From NCBI GenBank assembly GCA_011390935.1, contig JAABRL010000043.1, forward strand, positions 274 to 36,269: a stretch of 35,996 nt of DNA. Direction: 5' to 3'. Under the pieces are notes generated by a model. The model was not told the DNA's origin. It saw nothing but the letters and a program-made list of their open reading frames with translations, and made no database searches. The stretch comes from Gemmatimonas sp. (lineage in GTDB: Bacteria > Gemmatimonadota > Gemmatimonadetes > Gemmatimonadales > Gemmatimonadaceae). Position numbers and translations under genes: made by a program. Shown one piece after another: positions 7,335 through 16,364 of this stretch. Position 1 is the stretch's first letter. Each line of letters opens with the position of its first letter.

Positions 7335-10289
7335 TCAGAATCCCACGGACAAGGTGAAGAAGAAGGCGCGCGACGGCGGGTACGGCGCGATGTCGAGGTT
7401 GTTGCGAACGGCTGCGGCGCCGAAGTTCGCGACCTCCGGATCGACGCCGGTGTAGGGCGCCCACATGGCGAGGTTGCGCCCCTGCAGTCCGAGACGCATG
7501 GAGCGTGTTGCCATACCGAAGTTGCTGCGGAGGCTCGCCGGCACGTCGTAGTTGATGGCGACCTCGCGCAGCTTCACGAACGAGGCATCTTCGATGTACG
7601 GCTTGATCGAGCCGCGATTGAAGAAGCGCATGCGCTCCGTGTGCGCCGGGGTCCCGAAGTCGGCCGAGTTCTGCGCTGCGTCGTAGAGGTACTGCGTGAG
7701 GTTGATGACATTGCCGCCCGACTGCCAGTCGACCACCACGTTCATGGACACGTTCCCGAACGTGAAGTCGTTCACGAAGCCCATGCGAAAGTCGGGGGCC
7801 GTGTTGCCGAGTTGCGTGAGCGCGTTGGCACGCGTGCCGTCTTCGTTGAGGTCGAAGCCCACGAGCTGCGTGACCTGCCGTCCCACCTCGATGCGGGTGC
7901 GCCCGAGATTGCCGAAGCCGGAGGCCGGCGGGAAGAACGGTGGCAACCCCGCGAGATCCTTCACCTCGCTGTCGAAGTGCGTGAAGTTCACCCGGGAAAT
8001 CCACTGGGTGGCCCCGCGCTGGAGGACCGCGTAGCCGAGGGCTGCTTCAATGCCGGTGACCTGCATCTCGCCACCGTTGAACGACTGGCTTGTGAAGCCC
8101 GACGACGGAGGCGGTACACGCTGCAGCAGCAGATTGGTGATGTTGCGCACGAAGCCGGTGAACTCGAAGGTGACTCGTCCGTCGCGCATCTGGCCGTCGA
8201 AGCCGCCCTCCCACTCCTTGAGCCGCTCGGGCTCGATGCCTGCGAAACCGGCGGCGGTGGCGACCGTGAGTCCCTGCTGGCCGCCAAGCTGCGGGGTTCC
8301 GAGGTTGGTGAACTTCTGCCCGAAGAGCGGCTGGTTGCCGGTCTCACCGTACGCGCCGCGCAGCTTGAGTTCACTGCCGCTGCCAAGGAGATCAATGAGC
8401 CGGTACGAGGCCGACGCCTTGGGGAAGATGTAGTACTTGTCGATATCGCCGTTCACGCTGCTGCGCTCGGCGCGCAGACCGGCCTGCAGCAGCAAGCGGT
8501 CATCGAACAGGCGAAGTGCTTCCTGCGCGTAGAGCGCGATCGTGCGCTCCTGGTTCAGGGCTTCCGCCACGGTGATGTTCGTGCCCTGATTCACGTTCTG
8601 TTGACCCGGCAGCAGGTTCTGCGTGCGGATGGTGAACGTGTTCAGGCGACGATCCTCGTACTGCATGCCGAACGACGAGTTGAGCGACCAGCCGCTGCCA
8701 GTCCAGTCGTGGATGCCGTTGAGGTTCCAGTTGAAGAAGGCGCTGCGGCCACCGCTTTCCACGGCCTCGCCGGGCAGGGCCTGGGGGGCCTCGAAGAAGA
8801 GCTCGTTGCGGGTCCAGACGTTGTTCGTCTGGCTGAAGCCGTCGTAACCGCCGGCTCCCACCACCCGGAAGGTCTGCCGATCCGACGCGTAGGCGTCCCA
8901 CGAGAGCGACAGACCGCCCGTGAAGCGGTTGGTGAGTTCCTCGTTCACGCCCAGCTCGGCGAGCTGCAGCGGGTTGGAGAGCACACCCACGCCGGGCACC
9001 GGGGCCACGAAGGTGCCGTCGGCGTTGCGGTTGTCGAGATTGATGAAGCTCGGCAGGTAGGCCATGGCGTAGCCGTGGCAGCCGAAGTTGTTGCAGTTGT
9101 TGTTCCAGCCGCGGGCGTTCTCATTGCGGGAGAAGGTGCTGGAGAACTGCAGGTTGAACTTGTCGCCGAGCTTCTGGTCGATATTGGCGCGCAGGTTCTG
9201 CCGGGCGGCGAAGGTGCGGAGCTCCAGCCCTTCGTCGCGCTTCCAGTTGCCGGAGAGGAAGTACTTGGTGGTCTCCGTGCCGCCGCTTACATCGGCGACG
9301 GTCTCGTAGGACAGGTCGCGATTGGCAAACACCGTCTCGTAGTGGTTGAAGAACGGCGTGGCATTCCCGTCGAAGAACTGTCCTGCCGCCGCGCCATAGC
9401 GCGCCACGGCCTCGTCGCGTGTGAAGCGCCGACCGTCGAGGAGCCGAAGCGGGGTGAACTGTCCGACCCGCTGCGTGATGTTCGCGCGCGGCGCGCCTTG
9501 CTGGCCGCGCACCGTCGTGATCACGACCACGCCGTTGGACGCCTTCGACCCGTAGATGGAGGAGGCGGCGGCACCCTTGAGCACCTCGATGCTCGCGATG
9601 TCGGCGGGGTTGAGGTCGGCGATGCGATTGACCGCGTCGGCCTCGAGCGTCACGCTGGCCGCGTTGTTGGTGAAGCCGCGACCGCTCGGAATGGAGGCGT
9701 TCGAGTAGATCACGCCGTCCACGACGTACAGCGGATCGGAACCGCCCAGCAGCGTGACGTTGCCACGAATCTGCATCTGGATGCCACCGCCAGGCGCACC
9801 CGAGTTGGTCTGCAGATTCACGCCGGTGATTTTTCCGGCCATGGCGTTGAGCACCGTGGGTGACGAAACGCGCGAGACATCATCGCCCGTGACGAGCGCA
9901 ACCGCCGTGGTGGCGCTACGCCGGTCGATCGTGGTCGCCTGGCCGCTGACCACCACCCCGCCGAGTTCGAAGACGTCCTGCGCAAGCTCCACATTTGCCG
10001 AGCTCTCGGAGGCGCTGACGGCGACCTCCTTCGGGCTGTAACCCAGTGCACGAACGCGCAGACGCACATCACCGGACGGAACACTGATCGAGTAGCGACC
10101 GTCTTCGCTGGTGATGACCTGCACCGCGCGGGCCGTGCCAAGCAGGGACACCGTGGCGCCCTGTAACGGTTGTCTGTTGTCCTGACGGATCACCGTGCCG
10201 GTGATCCGCCTGTCCTGCGCCTGCAGCGTGGTCGTCGCTCCGAACAGGAGCGCGAAAACCGACGCCAGCATCACTGCGCGAATGCTCAC
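7335..10289 (-). CDS. SusC/RagA-family TonB-linked outer-membrane protein
   Basis: The 984-residue protein has a signal peptide (cleavage near residue 24, LQAQD), a carboxypeptidase-D regulatory-like beta-sandwich (about 28-110) and a TonB plug domain (about 120-260, with IQMQIRGNVTLLGGSDPLYVVDGV). A large beta-barrel follows, ending in Phe (FFFTLSVGF), the usual terminal residue for barrel assembly. It would import a substrate handed over by the SusD partner, powered by TonB-ExbBD. The two genes are adjacent with 3 bases between them, as in classical SusCD pairs. The 184 bases upstream hold no other gene, and no clear promoter was recognised there. The substrate is unknown. Confidence 0.92.
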   Translation of the reverse strand: MSIRAVMLASVFALLFGATTTLQAQDRRITGTVIRQDNRQPLQGATVSLLGTARAVQVITSEDGRYSISVPSGDVRLRVRALGYSPKEVAVSASESSANVELAQDVFELGGVVVSGQATTIDRRSATTAVALVTGDDVSRVSSPTVLNAMAGKITGVNLQTNSGAPGGGIQMQIRGNVTLLGGSDPLYVVDGVIYSNASIPSGRGFTNNAASVTLEADAVNRIADLNPADIASIEVLKGAAASSIYGSKASNGVVVITTVRGQQGAPRANITQRVGQFTPLRLLDGRRFTRDEAVARYGAAAGQFFDGNATPFFNHYETVFANRDLSYETVADVSGGTETTKYFLSGNWKRDEGLELRTFAARQNLRANIDQKLGDKFNLQFSSTFSRNENARGWNNNCNNFGCHGYAMAYLPSFINLDNRNADGTFVAPVPGVGVLSNPLQLAELGVNEELTNRFTGGLSLSWDAYASDRQTFRVVGAGGYDGFSQTNNVWTRNELFFEAPQALPGEAVESGGRSAFFNWNLNGIHDWTGSGWSLNSSFGMQYEDRRLNTFTIRTQNLLPGQQNVNQGTNITVAEALNQERTIALYAQEALRLFDDRLLLQAGLRAERSSVNGDIDKYYIFPKASASYRLIDLLGSGSELKLRGAYGETGNQPLFGQKFTNLGTPQLGGQQGLTVATAAGFAGIEPERLKEWEGGFDGQMRDGRVTFEFTGFVRNITNLLLQRVPPPSSGFTSQSFNGGEMQVTGIEAALGYAVLQRGATQWISRVNFTHFDSEVKDLAGLPPFFPPASGFGNLGRTRIEVGRQVTQLVGFDLNEDGTRANALTQLGNTAPDFRMGFVNDFTFGNVSMNVVVDWQSGGNVINLTQYLYDAAQNSADFGTPAHTERMRFFNRGSIKPYIEDASFVKLREVAINYDVPASLRSNFGMATRSMRLGLQGRNLAMWAPYTGVDPEVANFGAAAVRNNLDIAPYPPSRAFFFTLSVGF

Positions 10290-10473
10290 AAGGCCTCCGA
10301 GATTGGGGGGCGGTGTACGGAAGGAAGCCGATCATGACTCACTCGGTCGTCTTCCGCAAGACCGTTTCTCGGCGAACCCCCTTTCGAGCTATCCTCGCGC
10401 CGTTATCGGGGGCGGCTGCGCCAAGGCGCGCCAAGTGTCGCCGCACCGTCGCCGCCATCGGTCGGTCCAGCCA

Positions 10474-10555
10474 TGCGCTCGCCCGGACTCGAACCGGAAC
10501 GGGTTGCCCCACAAGCTCCTAAGGCTTGCGCGTCTACCAATTTCGCCACGAGCGC
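10474..10555 (-). tRNA. tRNA-Leu (UAG anticodon)
   Basis: On the minus strand the 82-nt sequence folds as a leucine tRNA. The 7-bp acceptor stem is GCGCTCG with CGAGCGC. The D-arm contains TGGCGAAATTGGTAGACGC. The anticodon stem CAAGC/GCTTG surrounds the loop CTTAGGA, giving anticodon TAG, which reads CUA/CUG-type codons. There is a longer variable arm as in type II tRNAs, and a T-arm with GGTTCGAGTCC. The discriminator base is A. The CCA end is not encoded (TGG follows), so it must be added after transcription. Confidence 0.95.
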
Positions 10556-10607
10556 GTGACCCCAAGATAGCAGTTCGGGCACGCGCCTTGAAGCACCGCC
10601 CGAAGCA

Positions 10608-10645
10608 CGCGAGGCCCGGTCCACCGAAGCGGACCGGGCCTCGCG
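10608..10645 (-). terminator. Hairpin terminator after the DegP-like protease gene
   Basis: A perfect 15-bp stem (10608-10622 with 10631-10645) closes an 8-base loop. It lies 22 bases past the stop of the leftward protease gene. The minus strand has no strong T-tract after it, so it may need help from a factor or act as an mRNA 3' end stabiliser. Confidence 0.8.
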
Positions 10646-10667
10646 GCCTTGCAGCGGGACGGGTGCG

Positions 10668-12245
10668 CTACTCGCCCGGCACGCGCAGCGTGACGGCCTG
10701 GGTCTGCGAGCCGTTGGAGTAGAGGCTCAGCACGTGCAGGCCGAGATAGTCACCCGGCTTGAGGCCATCGACCACCGCCTTCAGTTCAGCCACCGACTTC
10801 ACCGGACGACGCTCGCCCGGATAGGTGATCTCGAGGATGATGTCGCGACCCGCCACGAGCTTGCCGCGCGCGGGACCGTCGCTGACGACGTCGGTGACGC
10901 GCAGGCCGTTCTCTTCCGAGAGATTCATGCGCGCCACCATCTCGGGTGTGAGCGTCTCCACCGTGATGCCGAGCTTGCCGGCGGGCACACGCTCCGGCAC
11001 GGGCGCAGCCGGCGTGGGGCTTCGGTCGGCTGGCGTGTTGCCCGCCACCAGCGTGGGCAGCTGCTCCGCCGCCTCCAGCGTGACGTTGAACGTGCGCTTC
11101 TTGCCGAAGCGCATCACCTCGACCGGGATCGCTTCGCCCACGTTGTGCAGGCGCACGTTGCGCTGCAGGGCGCTCACCCGGTCGACGGGCCGACCGTCCA
11201 CCGTCACCACCACGTCGCCCGACTCGATGCCGGCCTTCTGTGCGGGGCCACCCTCCGTGACCGTCTGCACCTTCACGCCCATGATGCGCGTGAGGCCCGC
11301 AAGCCCGGCATCGTCCGCGTCCACCTCGGTGACCTGAATGCCGATCACCGGGATGCGCACCTTGCCGTCGCGAATGAGGTCTTCCATCACGGCCTTGGCG
11401 AGCGTGATCGGAATCGCGAAGCCGTAGCCCGAGTAGTACCCGGTCTGGCTGGCAATCGCAGAGTTCACGCCGATGACTTCACCGCGCAGGTTGATGAGGG
11501 GGCCGCCGGAGTTGCCCGGGTTGATGGCCGCATCGGTCTGCAGAAAGTCATTCACGGCGAGCCCGCCACTGTTCGGCAGGCGCACTTCGGAGCCGCGATT
11601 CTTGGCCGAAATGATGCCGGCCGTGACGGTGAAATCGAGGCCGAGCGGATTGCCCACGGCCACCACCCACTCGCCGATGCGCATGTTGTCTTCGTCGCCG
11701 AAGGGGATCGTGGGGAAGCTCTTCCCCTCGATCTTGATCACGGCCACGTCGGTGGTGGAATCGGCGCCGATGATGCGTGCGCGGAACTTGCGGCGATCGG
11801 CAAGCGTGACCTCGAGAATGGACGCGCCGGCCACCACGTGATTGTTGGTGATGATGTAGCCGTCGGGGCTCACGATGAAGCCCGAGCCGTCGCCCGACTG
11901 CTCACGGGGCTGCTGACGCTCGAACTGCTCCAGAAACTCTTCCATGCCCGGCGGCATGGTGCCGCCCGGGGGCACCATGCGCGCGCCATTGCGGGGACGC
12001 GCCGTACGCGTGGCCCGAATGGACACCACCGCCGGCGTGACGCGCTCCGCGACGTCGGCAATGGCGTTGCTGCCGGAGGGCACGAGACCGCCGGTGGGCG
12101 TGAGCGGGGTGCTTTCTGCGGACGGGCCGCCCTGCGCCCAGCTGTAGCGGGTGAGATCCAGACCGGAGGCGAAGACCACGCCGCACGCGAAGGCGGCGGT
12201 CAGCGCCACGGAGAGACGAAGCTTACGTGAAGTACTAGCTGCCAT
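10668..12245 (-). CDS. DegP/DegQ (HtrA)-family periplasmic serine protease
   Basis: The 525-residue protein has an N-terminal hydrophobic signal or anchor (about 8-28), then a trypsin-like protease domain with the triad His136 (TNNHVVAG), Asp166 (TTDVAVIKI) and Ser246 (NPGNSGGPL). Two PDZ domains follow: one about 285-385 (GIESGDVVVTVDGRPV) and a degenerate one about 410-515. HtrA proteases degrade or refold damaged envelope proteins under stress. All catalytic residues are present, so it should be active. It lies downstream of dnaK on the same strand, but a terminator hairpin between the two suggests separate transcripts. Whether it is DegP, DegQ or DegS-like cannot be decided; two PDZ domains argue against DegS. 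Confidence 0.92.
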   Translation of the reverse strand: MAASTSRKLRLSVALTAAFACGVVFASGLDLTRYSWAQGGPSAESTPLTPTGGLVPSGSNAIADVAERVTPAVVSIRATRTARPRNGARMVPPGGTMPPGMEEFLEQFERQQPREQSGDGSGFIVSPDGYIITNNHVVAGASILEVTLADRRKFRARIIGADSTTDVAVIKIEGKSFPTIPFGDEDNMRIGEWVVAVGNPLGLDFTVTAGIISAKNRGSEVRLPNSGGLAVNDFLQTDAAINPGNSGGPLINLRGEVIGVNSAIASQTGYYSGYGFAIPITLAKAVMEDLIRDGKVRIPVIGIQVTEVDADDAGLAGLTRIMGVKVQTVTEGGPAQKAGIESGDVVVTVDGRPVDRVSALQRNVRLHNVGEAIPVEVMRFGKKRTFNVTLEAAEQLPTLVAGNTPADRSPTPAAPVPERVPAGKLGITVETLTPEMVARMNLSEENGLRVTDVVSDGPARGKLVAGRDIILEITYPGERRPVKSVAELKAVVDGLKPGDYLGLHVLSLYSNGSQTQAVTLRVPGE

Positions 12246-12303
12246 GGTCGGGTCCTTGGTTGCTGCCTGGTGGAAACTGCTGATACCTGACTATAAGACA
12301 CCG

Positions 12304-12337
12304 AAACGCCCGTCGCTGTTTCCGGCGACGGGCGTTT
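12304..12337 (-). terminator. Hairpin terminator between dnaK and the protease gene
   Basis: A perfect 13-bp stem (AAACGCCCGTCGC at 12304-12316 with its complement at 12325-12337) closes an 8-base loop. Read on the minus strand it lies just beyond the dnaK stop and ends in a short T run, fitting an intrinsic terminator for dnaK. Confidence 0.82.
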
Positions 12338-12353
12338 TGGTGGACCTCGTCGC

Positions 12354-14288
12354 TTACTTCTTGTCGTCGACGATTTCGTAATCGGCCTCGGCGACCTCGT
12401 CGGCCTTGGCCTCCGGCGGGGCGCTCGCCCCGTCGCTCGGCGCGTCGGCAGGCGCCTCGGCGCTCGCCGCCTGCTGCTGATAGAACGCCTGACCAGCCTC
12501 GGAGTAGGCGCGGCTCAGCTCTTCCTGCGCGGTGCGGATCGCGGTGACATCGTCCCCGCGAAGCGCCTTGCGGGCGTTCTCGATGGACTCATCGATGCGC
12601 GTCTTGAGTTCGGCTGGCACCTTGTCGCCCCACTCCTTGACGTTCTTCTCCACTTCGTACGTCTGCGAGTCGAGACGATTCCGCAGGTCGATCTCTTCGC
12701 GGCGCGCCTTGTCCTCGGCCGCGTTCTTCTCGGCGTCCTTCACCATCTTGTCGACTTCCGCGTCCGACAGGCCGCTGGAGGCCTCGATGCGGATCTTCTG
12801 CTCCTTGTTCGTGGCCTTGTCCTTGGCCGTCACGTGCAGAATGCCGTTGGCGTCGATGTCGAAGCCCACCTCAACCTGCGGCATGCCGCGAGGAGCCGGC
12901 GGAATGCCCGTGAGCTGGAACTTGCCGATGGTGCGGTTGTACATGGCCAGCTCGCGCTCGCCCTGCAGCACGTGAATCTCCACCGTGGTCTGATTGTCGT
13001 CGGCGGTGCTGAACGTCTCCGACTTCTTGGTGGGGATGGTGGTGTTGCGCGGAATGAGCACGGTCATCACGCCACCGAGCGTTTCGATGCCGAGCGAGAG
13101 CGGCGTCACGTCGAGCAGCAGCACGTCCTTCTGCTCACCGGTGAGCACGGCGCCCTGGATCGCGGCACCCACGGCCACGACTTCGTCCGGGTTCACACCC
13201 TTGTTGGGTTCCTTGCCGAAGAACTCCTTGACCACCTGCTGGATCTTCGGAATGCGCGTGGAGCCACCCACGAGGATGACCTCGTCGATCTCAGACGGCT
13301 GCAGACCGGCGTCCTTGAGCGCGAGCTTCATGGGCTCGAGCGTGCGCTGAATGAGGTCGTCCACCAGCTGCTCGAACTTGGCGCGCGTGAGCTGATAGTT
13401 GAGGTGCTTCGGGCCGGACTGGTCGGCGGTGATGAAGGGCAGGTTGATGTCGGTCGAGCTGGCGCTCGAAAGCTCCATCTTGGCCTTTTCGCCGGCTTCC
13501 TTGAGGCGCTGAATGGCCATCGGGTCCTTCGAGAGATCGATGCCCTGATCCTTCTTGAACTCGGACACGAGCCAATCCATGACGCGCTGGTCGAAGTCGT
13601 CACCACCGAGGTGCGTATCACCGTTGGTGGACTTCACTTCGAACTGGCGCGTGCCATCGACGTCGTACAGCTCGAGAATCGAGATGTCGTACGTGCCGCC
13701 GCCGAGGTCGAACACGGCGATCTTCTCGTCCTTCGTCTTGGCCTTGTCGAGGCCGTAGGCGAGCGCGGCCGCGGTGGGCTCGTTGATGATGCGCAGCACT
13801 TCGAGGCCCGCGATCTTGCCGGCATCCTTGGTGGCCTGACGCTGCGAGTCATTGAAGTAGGCCGGCACCGTGATCACGGCCTTGGTGACCGGGTGGCCGA
13901 GATAGTCTTCGGCGGTCTGCTTCATCTTCTGCAGTACCATGGCCGAGATCTCGGGGGGCGTGTAGGTCTTGCCCTGGACTTCAACGGAGACGAGGCCATT
14001 CGTGCCCGAAATGACCTTGTACGGCACGCGCGACGTCTCGTTGCCGGCTTCGCTGACCTTGCGGCCCATGAAGCGCTTGATCGAGAACACGGTGTTGGTC
14101 GGGTTCGTCACGGCCTGCCGCTTGGCGATCTGCCCCACGAGGCGCTCGCCATCCTTGGTGAATCCGACGACGGACGGCGTGGTGCGGCCACCTTCGGCGT
14201 TGGGGATCACGACCGGGTCGCCACCCTCCAGCACGGACACCACGGAGTTGGTGGTGCCGAGGTCGATACCGATCACCTTATCTGCCAT
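12354..14288 (-). CDS. dnaK: Chaperone protein DnaK (Hsp70)
   Basis: The 644-residue protein is a full-length Hsp70. The N-terminal ATPase domain opens with [15 protein letters not shown] and contains the signatures [18 protein letters not shown] ([13 protein letters not shown]) and [14 protein letters not shown] substrate-binding beta domain follows ([11 protein letters not shown] onward), then a helical lid and an acidic, Ala/Pro-rich tail ending EIVDDKK. It binds unfolded peptides in an ATP cycle with DnaJ and GrpE, neither of which is in the window. An AGAGG ribosome-binding site lies 6 bases before the ATG. No CIRCE inverted repeat and no convincing heat-shock sigma-32 promoter were seen upstream, so its regulation is open. 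Confidence 0.98.
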   Translation of the reverse strand: MADKVIGIDLGTTNSVVSVLEGGDPVVIPNAEGGRTTPSVVGFTKDGERLVGQIAKRQAVTNPTNTVFSIKRFMGRKVSEAGNETSRVPYKVISGTNGLVSVEVQGKTYTPPEISAMVLQKMKQTAEDYLGHPVTKAVITVPAYFNDSQRQATKDAGKIAGLEVLRIINEPTAAALAYGLDKAKTKDEKIAVFDLGGGTYDISILELYDVDGTRQFEVKSTNGDTHLGGDDFDQRVMDWLVSEFKKDQGIDLSKDPMAIQRLKEAGEKAKMELSSASSTDINLPFITADQSGPKHLNYQLTRAKFEQLVDDLIQRTLEPMKLALKDAGLQPSEIDEVILVGGSTRIPKIQQVVKEFFGKEPNKGVNPDEVVAVGAAIQGAVLTGEQKDVLLLDVTPLSLGIETLGGVMTVLIPRNTTIPTKKSETFSTADDNQTTVEIHVLQGERELAMYNRTIGKFQLTGIPPAPRGMPQVEVGFDIDANGILHVTAKDKATNKEQKIRIEASSGLSDAEVDKMVKDAEKNAAEDKARREEIDLRNRLDSQTYEVEKNVKEWGDKVPAELKTRIDESIENARKALRGDDVTAIRTAQEELSRAYSEAGQAFYQQQAASAEAPADAPSDGASAPPEAKADEVAEADYEIVDDKK

Positions 14289-14647
14289 TGCTGCCTCTGA
14301 TCGAAACGGGTACGGCGCGCGCCGGTGTGGCGCGGCCAGATGGTCTCATAAAGGGCAAGCTCTAGGCCGCCCGTGGACTGCCTCGGCGGCCCGGTATTCT
14401 GCAGGAATGGCAGTCTGTGGCAGGCGCGCGCCTTAGAGGCTGTCAGGACGGCTGGTTCGTGCCCGAACGAGAGCCGACCAATGCATCGTCTCCCGCCTAT
14501 GGCGGAATGGGTGCCTTCGCGTGATCGTTACGCAGCTTGCTGTACCACATCTGGTGCGCAGGGCGCTTTTTTGTGTCAATCGCGACCGCATCGGGAACCC
14601 GTTCCCGGTGATCTGGCGCGCTCCGTTCGAACCTCGATCCCACTCCC
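14289..14647. other. Intergenic region between divergent dnaK and the DUF47-PiT-ppk operon, with hairpins and a T6 run
   Basis: No gene was found in these 359 bases. The right part, about 14400-14575, contains several short hairpins: a nested one near 14449-14478 (GGCT ... GTTCG/CGAAC ... AGCC), CCGCC-TAT-GGCGG near 14502-14514, and GTACCA-CATC-TGGTGC at 14542-14557. A run of six T at 14567-14572 follows, about 75 bases before the DUF47 start. The arrangement resembles an RNA leader or small RNA with a weak terminator. It was not recognised as 6S RNA, SRP RNA, tmRNA or a riboswitch class known to me. The dnaK promoter must lie in the left part but was not identified with confidence. Confidence 0.4.
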
Positions 14648-15259
14648 GTGCGTTTCATACCTCGTGATGAGGGCTTTTTCGCCTATTTCGCGCAGCTGGC
14701 CGAACACATCGGCGCCTCCGCTGCGCTGCTCCACACGCTCTTCGGTCAGCTCGATGATGCGCCCGCGATTGCGGCCAAAATCAAGAAGGTGGAGACCGAC
14801 GGCGACGCGATCGCCCATACGATCAACCAGCGCATCGATACGAGCTTCGTGACCCCGCTCGATCGGGAAGACATTCACACGCTTGCCAAGCGCCTCGACA
14901 ATGTGATCGACATCATCAACGGCGTGGCGCGTCGCACCGTGATGTTCAATGTGAAGACTGTGCGCCCCGGTGCCACGGAGCTGGCCGACATCCTCGTGCG
15001 CGCGGCAAAGGTGATCGACGCGTCGGTGGGCGACATCAAGAAGCGCGCGCGCATGATGGAGCATGGCAAGCTCATGAAGGCGCTGGAAGAGGAGGGGGAC
15101 GCGAAGTATGCCGAGTCAGTGAGCGCACTGTTCCGCAGTGGGGCCGATGCGCTCGAGGTGCTCGCGTGGAAGGACATCTTCGACTCGCTCGAAGAGGCCA
15201 TCGACCAGTGCGAGGACGTCTCGAACGTGCTCGAGAGCATCGCGCTCAAGAACAGCTAG
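14648..15259 (+). CDS. DUF47 / PhoU-like protein (putative PiT regulator)
   Basis: The 203-residue, mostly helical protein matches the DUF47 (YkaA-type) family, distant relatives of PhoU. Conserved-looking segments are FFAYFAQLAEHI near the start, DGDAIAHTINQRIDTSFVTPLDREDIHTLAKRLDNVID around residues 55-95, and the C-terminal DVSNVLESIALKNS. DUF47 genes are commonly found beside PiT phosphate permeases and are thought to regulate them; here the gene ends 10 bases before the pit start. The start is GTG 14648, without a strong ribosome-binding site. It is distinct from the true phoU at the end of the pst operon, so the region encodes two PhoU-like proteins. Confidence 0.88.
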   Translation: MRFIPRDEGFFAYFAQLAEHIGASAALLHTLFGQLDDAPAIAAKIKKVETDGDAIAHTINQRIDTSFVTPLDREDIHTLAKRLDNVIDIINGVARRTVMFNVKTVRPGATELADILVRAAKVIDASVGDIKKRARMMEHGKLMKALEEEGDAKYAESVSALFRSGADALEVLAWKDIFDSLEEAIDQCEDVSNVLESIALKNS

Positions 15260-15269
15260 GCGGCCGATC

Positions 15270-16310
15270 GTGGAGTACTACGTTCTCCTCATTGTCGTCG
15301 TCGCACTGATCTTCGATTTCATCAACGGCTTCCACGATTCGGCGAACTCCATCGCCACGATCGTGGGCACGCGTGTGTTGAGTCCGCTCGCCGCCGTCGT
15401 GTGGGCCGCCACGTTCAACTTTGCCGCCGCCTTCGTGGTGGGCACGGCGGTTGCCAAGGCGGTTGCCACCGGGTTCGTGGATGTGAACATCGTCGATCAG
15501 AACGTCGTCTTCGGCGGGCTGATCGGGGCCATCGTGTGGAACCTGATCACGTGGTGGTTCGGCATTCCGTCCAGCTCGTCGCACGCGCTCATCGGTGGGT
15601 ATGCCGGCGCCGCCATCTCGAAGGCGGGACTGGCGGGTCTCACCTTCGGTCAGAAGTGGATCGAGACGCTCAGCGCGATCATTCTGTCGCCGCTTGGCGG
15701 CATTCTCGTGGGCTTCATCCTGATGGTGATCGTCTTCAACACCTTCAAGAATGTGCGCTATGCCACCAGCGATCGATTCTTTCGCGTGATGCAGCTGGTG
15801 AGTTCGGCCGCGCTCTCGCTGGCGCACGGTGCGAACGATGCGCAGAAGACGATGGGCATCATTCTCGGTCTGCTCGTGGCGTCGCAGTCACTCTTCGCGG
15901 GCCAGGAGGGATTCTTCGGGTTCTTCTACGTGGCGAACAGCGACGTGGTGCCGCTGTGGGTGGAGCTCAGTGCGTACACGATGATCTCCCTGGGCACCTT
16001 GTTCGGTGGCTGGCGTATTGTACATACGATGGGCACGCGCATCACCAAGCTGCGACCCGTGGGCGGTTTCTGTGCCGAAGCGGGTGGCGCCGTGGTGATT
16101 CTGATCGCGTCCAAGCTCGGCATTCCGATCTCCACCACCCATACCATCACCGGTGCGATCGTGGGCGTCGGTGCCACCACACGGCTTCGTGCCGTGCGGT
16201 GGGGGCTGGCCGGTCGCATCGTGTGGGCCTGGGTGCTCACCATTCCGGCCGCGGCGCTCATGGCGGCGCTCAGCTACCGGCTGCTCGCCCTGCTCGTCCC
16301 GATCTCGTAG
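15270..16310 (+). CDS. pit: PiT-family low-affinity inorganic phosphate permease
   Basis: The 346-residue membrane protein has about ten hydrophobic segments and the two inverted PiT repeats: FDFINGFHDSANSIAT near the N-terminus and LAHGANDAQKTMGI near residue 187. PiT carriers import metal-phosphate complexes with protons (or sodium); E. coli PitA also lets arsenate in. The start is GTG 15270, which places the first transmembrane segment right at the N-terminus; codons upstream in this frame lie in the DUF47 gene. It sits between DUF47 and ppk, so import and polymerisation of phosphate are likely co-expressed. Confidence 0.93.
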   Translation: MEYYVLLIVVVALIFDFINGFHDSANSIATIVGTRVLSPLAAVVWAATFNFAAAFVVGTAVAKAVATGFVDVNIVDQNVVFGGLIGAIVWNLITWWFGIPSSSSHALIGGYAGAAISKAGLAGLTFGQKWIETLSAIILSPLGGILVGFILMVIVFNTFKNVRYATSDRFFRVMQLVSSAALSLAHGANDAQKTMGIILGLLVASQSLFAGQEGFFGFFYVANSDVVPLWVELSAYTMISLGTLFGGWRIVHTMGTRITKLRPVGGFCAEAGGAVVILIASKLGIPISTTHTITGAIVGVGATTRLRAVRWGLAGRIVWAWVLTIPAAALMAALSYRLLALLVPIS

Positions 16311-16364
16311 TTCCTGGCTGGCCGCGGCCCACGGCCGCAGTTGGCATCACGCGTGTGAGGGCTG

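Noticed and set aside
6600..9863. A plus-strand open frame of 1087 codons opposite susC and susD
   Set aside because: It lies entirely antisense to two well-supported genes, has a His/Arg/Glu-rich composition with no domain, and is explained by the high GC content and codon bias of the real genes.
10474..10555. tRNA-Leu gene as an integration site of a mobile element
   Set aside because: No integrase gene, no repeated tRNA 3' end and no shift in base composition nearby.
12834..14300. A 488-codon plus-strand frame opposite dnaK
   Set aside because: Long frames opposite dnaK are a well-known artefact of its codon pattern, and nothing in this one resembles a protein family.
14289..14400. CIRCE element or sigma-32 promoter for dnaK
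   Set aside because: No TTAGCACTC-N9-GAGTGCTAA repeat is visible, and the CTTGCCC stretch near 14350-14360 lacks a matching -10 at proper spacing.
14400..14575. 6S RNA, SRP RNA or a known riboswitch in the dnaK-DUF47 gap
   Set aside because: None of the conserved cores I can recall for these RNAs is present; kept only as an unclassified structured region.
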